Source: JAPUME01 sp964605715 (GTDB taxonomy: Bacteria > Acidobacteriota > Terriglobia > UBA7540 > JAPUME01). From it: a stretch of 24,368 nucleotides of DNA. Positions 14,567-21,030 of the stretch are shown here, one piece after another. The DNA lies in the NCBI GenBank assembly GCA_964605715.1, contig CAZSDV010000032.1, forward strand, positions 1-24,368, written 5' to 3'. The notes beneath the pieces are model-generated. The model made no database searches and was not told the origin of the DNA. It worked only from the letters and a program-made list of their open reading frames with translations. A program made the position numbers and the translations under genes. How positions within the stretch are numbered: position 1 is the first letter of the stretch; the number at the start of each line of letters is the position of its first letter.

Positions 14567-15472
14567 TTAGTATTTCCTGGGTTCTTTTACTTCCTTTTCT
14601 AGAACTACTGGGGAGGGTCCAGAAATCCCACCGTCTTTCCGGACTCGCCAAAAATGAACACCCATAAAGACAGCTGCGACGATTGGAATTCCAACGCAGT
14701 GCCATATATAAGATCGCAGAAGGGCATTAGCATCGACAATTGATCCACCCAACAGCGCAAAGCGAACATCATTGAAAGCTGTCATGCCCATTGCAGCCCC
14801 AAAAGGCCCTTCATGTCCGAGTAAGGGGGTCGCTCTTGCCATATTAGTTCCAACGGTAACAGCCCAAAAGCCAAGTTGGTCATCGGGTAGTAGGTAGCCA
14901 GTGAATGACAGTAGCATAGTCAGGACCAGCAAGAGGACTCCTACACACCAATTAAATTCCCGAGGCTTCTTGTAAGATCCTGTCAAGAAAACACGAAACA
15001 TATGAAGCCAAACAGTGATAATCATAAGGTGCGCTCCCCATCGGTGCATATTCCGGAGAAGCTTTCCAAATGGAACGTCATGCTCTAAATAAAGAATATC
15101 TCGGAAGGCCTGAATTTTTGTGGGGTGATAGTAAAACATCAGCAAAATACCTGTAAAGGTAAGTACAATAAAGAGATAGAATGTAATCCCTCCCATTCCC
15201 CATGTGTAACTATACCGAACAGCATCACGGTTGATTCGTGCTGGATGAAGGTGGAGAAAGACGTTAGTTAGGATTCCTAGCGCCCTGTTTCGAGGCTTGT
15301 CGTCGTGTGTAACACGAAAAATAGACTTAAAGAGCTGAGTTTTTTTTGGTTTTTTAAGGGCGCTGGCATCCTCTAATAGTTTTTCTTGGAAGGGCCTTGC
15401 TTTTTCCTTTAGCTTGCGGAGAAACCCTTGTGCGCCTTTTCCAGGTGGCTCAGTTTTTGGCTGATCTGCCAT
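14567..15472 (-). CDS. Cytochrome b N-terminal half (b6-like, diheme)
   Basis: This 301-residue membrane protein carries the two b hemes of a Rieske/cytochrome b complex. Heme ligands are H143 and H157 (13 residues between) in helix B, and H258 and H273 (14 residues between) in helix D, the latter spacing being that of cytochrome b6. The Cys that holds the extra heme ci in b6f (before L-G-G-I-T) is absent: the equivalent segment reads W-G-M-G-G-I-T. The Qo-side segment reads Y-L-L-P-D-D-Q-L-G-F-W. A Lys-rich soluble N-terminus of about 80 residues is longer than in plain b6. The ATG at 15472 is preceded by AAGGAG five bases upstream. The gene lies between the Rieske gene and the subunit-IV-like gene, as expected for a split cytochrome b. 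Confidence 0.93.
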   Translation of the reverse strand: MADQPKTEPPGKGAQGFLRKLKEKARPFQEKLLEDASALKKPKKTQLFKSIFRVTHDDKPRNRALGILTNVFLHLHPARINRDAVRYSYTWGMGGITFYLFIVLTFTGILLMFYYHPTKIQAFRDILYLEHDVPFGKLLRNMHRWGAHLMIITVWLHMFRVFLTGSYKKPREFNWCVGVLLLVLTMLLSFTGYLLPDDQLGFWAVTVGTNMARATPLLGHEGPFGAAMGMTAFNDVRFALLGGSIVDANALLRSYIWHCVGIPIVAAVFMGVHFWRVRKDGGISGPSPVVLEKEVKEPRKY

Positions 15473-15555
15473 TTCGGCTCCTTGCAGAAACTTTCATCAG
15501 ATACTGTTAATCCACCTTTACACTAAGATGCAATACTGAACTTAGTAATGCTGCT

Positions 15556-16149
15556 CTAGGCAACAAGGAATGCGCCCTGATCATCAAATTCTGGAGATTC
15601 GTAAAGGACGCTGGTATCAACTACAACTTGCCCTTCAGCATCTAGTGTTACTCTGGCTCGGTCTAACGGGCGAGGGGCAGGTCCCTCAAAATTAACACCT
15701 TCTGTATCATATCCGCTACCGTGACAGGGACATTTGAATTTATTTTCACTTTCTTTCCAATCTGGAGTACAGCCTAAATGTGTACAGCGTGCATAGACGA
15801 CAAATAGTCGTCCCGGGTTACGCACTACCCAGATGCGAAACTTGCTTTGAAATTTTGTTGTAACACCAAGGGAAAAATCAGAAGGATATCCAATACGGAA
15901 TGTAGTCTTCGGCTCAAAAAGGGTACGAGGGAAGAAAAATCTTAAAAACATAAAAAAGTTAGCGGCAAGGTAAGTTCCAATGCAGGCCCAGACAATCCGC
16001 CTACGCATCCGCCTCACGTTTTTAGGAGGGTTCGATAGCGCATCTTTATTTTCACTTTCTGCATCCAATGAGCCCCCAGGTCCAGAAGGGGATTTCGTGC
16101 TATGCAGTGGCGAAAACTTTTTTATGAAATTAAGTAGACTTCCTGCCAT
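15556..16149 (-). CDS. Rieske [2Fe-2S] protein of the cytochrome b complex
   Basis: This 197-residue protein has a basic N-terminus (R-R-M-R-R-R), one membrane helix (about 52-73) and a periplasmic Rieske domain. The cluster motifs are C122-T-H124-L-G-C127 and C140-P-C142-H143-G-S. C122, H124, C140 and H143 bind the cluster, and C127 and C142 form the usual disulfide. Ser145 follows the second box (C-H-G-S-G-Y) with Tyr147, both normally hydrogen-bonded to the cluster and associated with a high potential. It takes the first electron from quinol at the Qo site and hands it to cytochrome c, here presumably the octaheme protein. It is the first gene of the - strand block, 83 bp ahead of the b6-like gene. 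The arginine run before the helix could allow Tat export. Confidence 0.95.
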   Translation of the reverse strand: MAGSLLNFIKKFSPLHSTKSPSGPGGSLDAESENKDALSNPPKNVRRMRRRIVWACIGTYLAANFFMFLRFFFPRTLFEPKTTFRIGYPSDFSLGVTTKFQSKFRIWVVRNPGRLFVVYARCTHLGCTPDWKESENKFKCPCHGSGYDTEGVNFEGPAPRPLDRARVTLDAEGQVVVDTSVLYESPEFDDQGAFLVA

Positions 16150-16211
16150 GCCAGTCCATATCTAGTTTTAGTTGTGAGGCTTAAGGCCCTCTAACGGAGT
16201 GTAAGTTGAAC

Positions 16212-16240
16212 ATTATATTGGATTTTTATAATCATTGCAA
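16212..16240 (-). promoter_or_regulatory. Predicted sigma70-type promoter for the respiratory block
   Basis: On the - strand TTGCAA (16235-16240) is followed, after exactly 17 bp, by a consensus TATAAT (16212-16217). The leader to the Rieske ATG would be about 55 bases. This is the best promoter match ahead of the respiratory genes. Confidence 0.6.
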
Positions 16241-16375
16241 ATTTTTAATATATCGTTATATTAAATTTTTCTTTACCAAAAATTTTGATCATTAGGTTTA
16301 CATGAGCAGGGAAGAGTGGATTAGGTTTTTCCTTAATTCTGAAGGGATATTTTTCAATTAAAAAAGGTTTCTTGC

Positions 16376-16404
16376 TTGATTTTTTTTACAGGTGCGATGA
16401 TAAT
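16376..16404 (+). promoter_or_regulatory. Predicted sigma70-type promoter for the Fe-S carrier gene
   Basis: TTGATT (16376-16381) and GATAAT (16399-16404) are 17 bp apart, matching four and five of six consensus bases. The leader to the ATG at 16469 would be about 58 bases. Confidence 0.45.
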
Positions 16405-16468
16405 TGGTAGAAATACAGGATAAAAGTGATTAGCAGTGGGTTATTAAATACGTCTAGAGAGGTGATGT

Positions 16469-16795
16469 ATGGCACTTCAGCTAACCGATCAAGCCATTGT
16501 GAAAGTCAAGGAAATCCTTTCTCAGCAAGATCCTCAACCAGAAGGGTTGCGGTTTGGGGTTGTTGGGGGTGGGTGCTCAGGTTTTTCATACCAAATGAAT
16601 TTTGAGAATCAGTCAAGTGCAATGGATCAAGTTTATGAATTTGACGGATTAAAAGTCTTTGTTGATCAGACCTCCTTGATGTACCTGGATGGAACACGTG
16701 TTGACTATGTGGATGCCTTAGAGGGGGCGGGTTTTAAATTTGAAAATCCCAATGTGAAGTCTACTTGTGGATGTGGAAGCTCCTTTAGCGCGTAG
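16469..16795 (+). CDS. A-type iron-sulfur carrier protein (IscA/ErpA/HesB family)
   Basis: This 108-residue carrier delivers Fe-S clusters to target proteins. The three conserved cluster-binding cysteines are C36 in G-G-G-C-S-G-F and C100/C102 in T-C-G-C-G-S-S-F, with the normal family spacing and length. A GAGAGGTGAT ribosome binding site precedes the ATG. It is divergently placed from the Rieske [2Fe-2S] gene, which suggests but does not prove a functional link. The gene stands alone: a strong intrinsic terminator follows 35 bp after the stop. IscA, ErpA and SufA cannot be told apart from sequence alone; E-N-P-N near the C-terminal Cys pair is shared among them. Confidence 0.92.
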   Translation: MALQLTDQAIVKVKEILSQQDPQPEGLRFGVVGGGCSGFSYQMNFENQSSAMDQVYEFDGLKVFVDQTSLMYLDGTRVDYVDALEGAGFKFENPNVKSTCGCGSSFSA

Positions 16796-16829
16796 TGACA
16801 CCCTGTTCTTAGTATTACCTAAGTCCGTC

Positions 16830-16860
16830 AGCCGGCATTTGCGTGCCGGCTTTTTGTTGT
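16830..16860 (+). terminator. Intrinsic terminator after the Fe-S carrier gene
   Basis: A perfect 8-bp GC-rich stem, AGCCGGCA (16830-16837) pairing with TGCCGGCT (16844-16851), encloses a 6-base loop and is followed by TTTTGTTGT. This is a typical rho-independent terminator. Confidence 0.9.
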
Positions 16861-16964
16861 GCTTATGAGAAAATCCAATAAGTTAACATAATATACCTTA
16901 TCGGACTATAGAAATGCATTAAATCTAATATTGGACTCTGAATTGAAACCAACTATCCATTAAC

Positions 16965-16992
16965 TTGACACTACAGAAACAACTGATAGAAT
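16965..16992 (+). promoter_or_regulatory. Predicted sigma70-type promoter for hrcA-grpE-dnaJ
   Basis: A consensus TTGACA (16965-16970) is followed after 16 bp by TAGAAT (16987-16992), five of six matches to the -10 consensus. The leader is about 47 bases to the hrcA ATG. No CIRCE inverted repeat (TTAGCACTC-N9-GAGTGCTAA) is visible around it. Confidence 0.55.
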
Positions 16993-17045
16993 AAATAAAA
17001 ATATACATTTCCTGTAAATACCAGAAATATTGATGGTTATCCTCT

Positions 17046-18116
17046 ATGTTATCCAATGAAGAATTAAACAGACGAAAACTTGAAGTAATCCGCACCATCG
17101 TCGTCGAGCATATTTCTACAGGAGCACCAGTTGGATCCGGAACTATTAGCAGGAGGTCTCGAAATCGGGTACCAAACTTGAGTCCAGCTACTGTCCGACA
17201 CATTATGGTCGAACTAGAAGAGTCTGGTTATTTATCCCAACCTCACGCATCAGCTGGACGGGTTCCTACTTCACGGGCCTACCGCCTTTATGCTAACCAA
17301 ATTAAAAAATCAGCTAGCTTAAGCCCTTCAGTCAAAAATCAGATTTTCCGACATGTTAAATCAGCCGAGGCTGAAACAAGCGGTTGGTTGGTGGAGCGGA
17401 TTTCCCACCTATTATCAATGATTTCACACAATGTAGGGATTGTAATGGGACCTAAGCGAAGCGAGATACTATTGGAGCATGTTAAGTTAATTCGTCTTAC
17501 TGGCAAAAGGATCTTGGTCGTAATTGTTTCAAAGCCAGATTTAGTGGAAAACAAGGTAATTGGGATTGGTGAAGATGAAGATATGTCACAGATAGACCTT
17601 GATCGAGCAGCAAATTATCTGAACGCCAATTTTCGAGGATGGACTCTTGGTGATGCCCGAAGAGAGCTGCATAGGAAGATGAACGAAGAAAGGCACCAGC
17701 TAGATCGGTTAGAGAGGCAATTAGGGCTACTTATAAGAAAAGGAATTTTGCCAGCGAATTCTTCCACAGAAGAACTGTTCGTCGATGGAGTCTCTAATCT
17801 TATTGATCAGGTTGAGTTTCAAGATCTTCGGCGAGCAACGGAACTCCTTGGGACCCTAATGGAAAAAGAAAAACTTATTAAAATTCTAAGTGAATGTATG
17901 CATGGCACTGGTGATGCAATTGAAGTGGTTATTGGTGATGAAAATCCTGAAAAGGAAATGAAAGATTACACTGTCATCATGGCACCTTATCTTTGTGGAG
18001 ATCGGGCAATTGGAGCCCTTGGAGTACTGGGTCCTACTCGGATGGAATATGGGCGGACAATTACAGCAGTCCAATACACAGCGCAGCTGCTTAGCAAGAG
18101 ACTTGGTTCCAACTGA
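17046..18116 (+). CDS. hrcA: Heat-inducible transcription repressor HrcA
   Basis: This 356-residue DNA-binding repressor of class I heat-shock genes has the usual family length. The N-terminal winged helix (about 5-80) contains S-P-A-T-V-R-H-I-M-V-E-L-E (recognition helix) and G-Y-L-S-Q-P-H-A-S-A-G-R-V-P-T, both highly characteristic of HrcA. The rest matches the GAF-like and inserted dimerisation domains, with the late G-P-T-R-M-E-Y motif near the C-terminus. It heads a group with grpE (84 bp downstream) and dnaJ. HrcA normally binds CIRCE elements and is kept active by GroEL; no CIRCE is visible upstream here, so its targets may lie elsewhere in the genome. The ATG at 17046 has no strong Shine-Dalgarno sequence. 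Confidence 0.95.
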   Translation: MLSNEELNRRKLEVIRTIVVEHISTGAPVGSGTISRRSRNRVPNLSPATVRHIMVELEESGYLSQPHASAGRVPTSRAYRLYANQIKKSASLSPSVKNQIFRHVKSAEAETSGWLVERISHLLSMISHNVGIVMGPKRSEILLEHVKLIRLTGKRILVVIVSKPDLVENKVIGIGEDEDMSQIDLDRAANYLNANFRGWTLGDARRELHRKMNEERHQLDRLERQLGLLIRKGILPANSSTEELFVDGVSNLIDQVEFQDLRRATELLGTLMEKEKLIKILSECMHGTGDAIEVVIGDENPEKEMKDYTVIMAPYLCGDRAIGALGVLGPTRMEYGRTITAVQYTAQLLSKRLGSN

Positions 18117-18200
18117 ACCTTGTGAATTTCCATGGTCAACTAAAACCCCAATTTGGTATCAGCAGTGGGAAACTTCCCTTCTCCGGTGAAAGTGGATTCA

Positions 18201-18884
18201 ATGAGCATAGACTCCCAAGGAAAACGGGATCTGGATGATTCAACTCCAGAAAATCAAAAAAATCAAACCAAAGCGGTAGAACAAGAATTTCAAGGAACGC
18301 CGGGCAAAGATCTTTCGCACGACGCAAAACCTAAGTTTGCTAAAAAACAAGTAGAGGTTGGAGAAGACAAGGATTCTTCTTCAGAAGAAGATTACAAAAA
18401 GTTAGCTAGCGAAAAACAAGATCTTTATGATCGGCTTTTAAGGAAGCAAGCTGAACTTGATAATTTTCGGAAAAGAGTAATACGCGAAAAAGAAGAGTTT
18501 CATCAGTATGCTGGCGAGAGTATTGTCCGCGATTTACTCCCCTTGCTCGATGGCTTTAGTAGGGCCCTTCGACCAAGAAATCCAAATATTCCCGAGGAAT
18601 ACTATCGTGGTATTGAGCTGCTCTGGCGAGAGCTAAATGAAGTTTTGGTGCGTGCTGGAGTGAAGGAAATCAAAGCAAAAGGTGAAACCTTTGACCCCCA
18701 TCTTCACGAAGCAATTGAGACCGTGGAAAGTGCAAAAAAGCGGGATAGTGAAGTTCTTGAAGAATTTCAAGTAGGCTATAAATTCAAGGCTCGCCTTTTG
18801 CGGCCCTCCTTGGTCAAGGTAGCAATACCCCCTGCAGTCGTTGATAAAAAGCCAAAAAAGGATAACAAGGAAACAAAGGAGTAA
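18201..18884 (+). CDS. grpE: Nucleotide exchange factor GrpE
   Basis: GrpE promotes ADP release from DnaK. The product is 227 residues from the ATG at 18201. An in-frame TTG at 18153 would add 16 residues unlike the family, so I prefer the ATG, although its ribosome binding site is weak. A disordered, charged N-terminus (1-65) precedes the long helical dimerisation segment (about 75-125) with L-R-K-Q-A-E-L-D-N-F-R-K-R, then the beta domain with G-E-T-F-D-P-H-L-H-E-A (DnaK contact) and the G-Y-K-F-K-A-R-L-L-R-P-S-L-V-K-V-A signature near the C-terminus. It lies between hrcA and dnaJ; dnaK itself is not in the window. Its last codons contain the AAAGGAG that serves the mini-ORF ahead of dnaJ. 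Confidence 0.93.
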   Translation: MSIDSQGKRDLDDSTPENQKNQTKAVEQEFQGTPGKDLSHDAKPKFAKKQVEVGEDKDSSSEEDYKKLASEKQDLYDRLLRKQAELDNFRKRVIREKEEFHQYAGESIVRDLLPLLDGFSRALRPRNPNIPEEYYRGIELLWRELNEVLVRAGVKEIKAKGETFDPHLHEAIETVESAKKRDSEVLEEFQVGYKFKARLLRPSLVKVAIPPAVVDKKPKKDNKETKE

Positions 18885-18886
18885 AA

Positions 18887-18922
18887 ATGAACTCCCCTAC
18901 ACTTGGGAAGCAAACGGGTTAA
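18887..18922 (+). other. 11-codon mini-ORF between grpE and dnaJ, in frame with dnaJ
   Basis: An ATG at 18887 is preceded by AAAGGAG five bases upstream, the best ribosome binding site in this neighbourhood. It opens an 11-codon frame (M-N-S-P-T-L-G-K-Q-T-G) ending in TAA at 18920-18922. One codon later, in the same frame, dnaJ begins at TTG (18926). It could be a leader peptide providing translational coupling to dnaJ, or the remnant of a longer DnaJ N-terminus cut by a stop. Confidence 0.4.
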
Positions 18923-18925
18923 CCT

Positions 18926-20038
18926 TTGAACAACAAGAGAGATTACTATGATGTCCTCGGAATCGCCAAGAATGCCGGCGAGCAAGAACTCAAAAGCGCC
19001 TATCGGAAGCTTGCTATGCAGTACCATCCTGACCGTAATCCTGCCGACAAAGCGGGATCTGAAGAAAAATTCAAAGAAATCACAGAGGCATATAGTATTT
19101 TGGCGGACTCGGATAAGAGGGCTACCTATGACCGCTTCGGACATGCAGCCAACACAGGTTCTTATTCACCAGATTTTTCTTCCAAAATTTTTTCAGATTT
19201 TGAAGATATTTTCGGAGATATATTTGGATTTGGTGATTCTTTTGGAACGCGAAAAGGTTATAGGGGAGGTCGAGCACAACGGGGGGCCGATCGCCGTTAC
19301 GACGTAGAAATTGCTTTTGAAGAAACTGCAGTTGGGGCATCTGCAAAATTTAAATTTCCCCGCCTTGAATTATGCGGGGCATGTCAGGGGAGTGGGTCAG
19401 TTGGTAATCCAAGTTCTTGCGAAGGTTGCCAGGGCCAAGGGCAGATTCGCTATCAGCAAGGTTTCTTTTCTGTGGCCCGAACTTGCCCGAAATGTCAAGG
19501 ATCTGGAGAAATTATACGTGACCCTTGCATCCCATGTGGTGGCCATGGTCAAATCCGAACAGATAAAACCCTGGGTATCCAAATACCTGCTGGCGTAGAA
19601 AATGGGACCCGCTTGCGCTTGTCAGGTGAAGGAGACGCTGGAATATTCGGTGGTCCTTCCGGGGATCTTTATGTTGTGATTCACGTGGAGGATCACTCTT
19701 TTTTTGAACGACAAGATAACCATTTATACTGCTCAATCCCAATTTCGTTTACCCAGGCAGTCCTTGGAGCTGAAATAAGGGTTCCAACCTTAAATAAAGA
19801 ATTAAAACTGCGAATTCCTAAGGGAACGCAATCCGGTTCGGTATTTCGGATAAAAGGAAAAGGATTTCCTAAATTAAATAGTCGCGGAATGGGAAATTTA
19901 TATGTCCGCGTCCTCGTGGAAACGCCCACGAAACTATCTGAAAAACACAGAAACTTACTGGAGCAACTAGATAAAATTCTTCCGTGCAAAAATAAGGCCC
20001 GACCTCAAAAAGATTTTGAAAACCTAAAGGAAGCTTAA
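18926..20038 (+). CDS. dnaJ: Chaperone protein DnaJ (Hsp40)
   Basis: This 370-residue type I Hsp40 delivers unfolded proteins to DnaK and stimulates its ATPase. The J domain (4-70) has the essential H-P-D at 34-36. A Gly/Phe-rich stretch follows (about 74-120). The zinc-binding region has four C-x-x-C-x-G-x-G repeats at C150/C153, C165/C168, C187/C190 and C201/C204. Two C-terminal substrate-binding domains complete the usual architecture. The start is a TTG (N-terminus M-N-N-K-R-D-Y-Y-D-V-L-G, which fits the family), with no clear ribosome binding site of its own; an 11-codon mini-ORF ends one codon before it. dnaK, often located between grpE and dnaJ, is absent here. Confidence 0.95.
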   Translation: MNNKRDYYDVLGIAKNAGEQELKSAYRKLAMQYHPDRNPADKAGSEEKFKEITEAYSILADSDKRATYDRFGHAANTGSYSPDFSSKIFSDFEDIFGDIFGFGDSFGTRKGYRGGRAQRGADRRYDVEIAFEETAVGASAKFKFPRLELCGACQGSGSVGNPSSCEGCQGQGQIRYQQGFFSVARTCPKCQGSGEIIRDPCIPCGGHGQIRTDKTLGIQIPAGVENGTRLRLSGEGDAGIFGGPSGDLYVVIHVEDHSFFERQDNHLYCSIPISFTQAVLGAEIRVPTLNKELKLRIPKGTQSGSVFRIKGKGFPKLNSRGMGNLYVRVLVETPTKLSEKHRNLLEQLDKILPCKNKARPQKDFENLKEA

Positions 20039-20113
20039 TTATTTCTGTTTGGATAGTTAGTGTTTTTGTGGAGGGCTTGTACACTTCCCTTAAGGGGTCC
20101 TAGGAAATATTAA

Positions 20114-20965
20114 TTGAAAATTGGTGTGCACACATCGATTGCTGGTTCTATTGTTAATGCAGTTCACCATGCAAAAAAAATAGGATGCGATACATTTCAA
20201 ATCTTTTCCGCTAACCCTCGTAGCTGGAGGAAGCACGAAATTGATTCCTCCCAATGTAAAACTTTTTGCTCTGAACGCTCTGCCGCAAAAATTAGCCCAC
20301 TTGTAATTCATTGTAATTATTTAATTAATCTTGCGTCACACGACCCACTAAACCGAGATAAATCCATTATGTCATTCCGACAAGAAATTCAACGAGCAAA
20401 GATGCTTGAAGCAGACTACCTTGTTATTCATCCTGGGAGTGCCAGAGGAGGAGAACCAGAAAGTGCAATTCAGCTCTGCGCAGATTCAATGAAGCGGGCG
20501 GTGGTTTCCCTCAACTTAAATTGCCTAACTATTTTAATTGAAAATACAGCTGGTCAAGGTTATTCCATTGGCCGAAGTTTTGAAGAGGTCGCTGAAATCC
20601 TGTTATTAACTGAAGAATTGCCTTTAGGGGTATGCCTAGATACGGCACACTGCTTTGAGGCGGGATACCCGATTCACACGCGAAAAGGGCTAGCCCAGAC
20701 GATGCAACAGGCAGACCGAACTTTTGGTACAAAAAAACTTCTTGCTGTCCACGCAAATGATTCTAAAACGGCACTTGGTTCTCATTCTGATCGGCATGAA
20801 CATATAGGGGAGGGCCAAATTGGCCTAGCTGCCTTTCGTCGAATTGTAAACCATCCATGCCTTATTAATCTTCCATTTATTTGCGAGACACCCGTCGATA
20901 AGCCTGGAGATGACAAACGTAATTTAGGAACCCTCAGAAAGCTATCTAAAGGCCATGGGCTTTAA
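20114..20965 (+). CDS. nfo: Endonuclease IV (AP endonuclease Nfo)
   Basis: This 283-residue TIM-barrel enzyme cuts DNA 5' of abasic sites in base excision repair, using three zinc ions. All nine expected metal ligands can be placed by comparison with the E. coli enzyme: H66, H106, E143, D176, H179, H213, D226, H228 and E258. Signature segments are C-L-D-T-A-H-C-F-E-A-G-Y and H-A-N-D-S-K, then D-R-H-E-H-I-G-E-G. The start is a TTG (20114) giving M-K-I-G-V-H-T-S-I-A-G, the standard N-terminus, with TAGGAA upstream. It lies 75 bp after dnaJ and 65 bp before leuS on the same strand; nothing in the sequence shows joint regulation. Confidence 0.95.
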   Translation: MKIGVHTSIAGSIVNAVHHAKKIGCDTFQIFSANPRSWRKHEIDSSQCKTFCSERSAAKISPLVIHCNYLINLASHDPLNRDKSIMSFRQEIQRAKMLEADYLVIHPGSARGGEPESAIQLCADSMKRAVVSLNLNCLTILIENTAGQGYSIGRSFEEVAEILLLTEELPLGVCLDTAHCFEAGYPIHTRKGLAQTMQQADRTFGTKKLLAVHANDSKTALGSHSDRHEHIGEGQIGLAAFRRIVNHPCLINLPFICETPVDKPGDDKRNLGTLRKLSKGHGL

Positions 20966-21030
20966 AATATCAAGAAGAATAGACAAGGATCATATAAACA
21001 AAAAATAGAATATATTTAAGACTGAATCAA

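Larger units (their letters stand above)
16150..16468. other. Divergent intergenic region with promoters for both directions
   Basis: This AT-rich spacer of 319 bp separates the Rieske gene (-) and the Fe-S carrier gene (+). I see no gene in it. It holds a strong-looking leftward promoter (16212-16240) and a plausible rightward one (16376-16404). The stretch between the two promoters has no clear operator repeat that I could identify. Confidence 0.7.

Noticed and set aside
9613..16149. Alternative complex III (ActABCDEF) as the quinol oxidoreductase
   Set aside because: The genes encode a true Rieske protein and diheme cytochrome b halves, and no NrfD-like or molybdopterin-like Act subunits are present.
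16861..17045. CIRCE operator ahead of hrcA
   Set aside because: I searched both strands by eye and found neither half of TTAGCACTC-N9-GAGTGCTAA, only a TTGACA/TAGAAT promoter.
20087..20096. Perfect palindrome CCCTTAAGGG between dnaJ and nfo as a terminator
   Set aside because: It has no loop and no T-run after it; a short palindrome can arise by chance and it overlaps the likely nfo leader.
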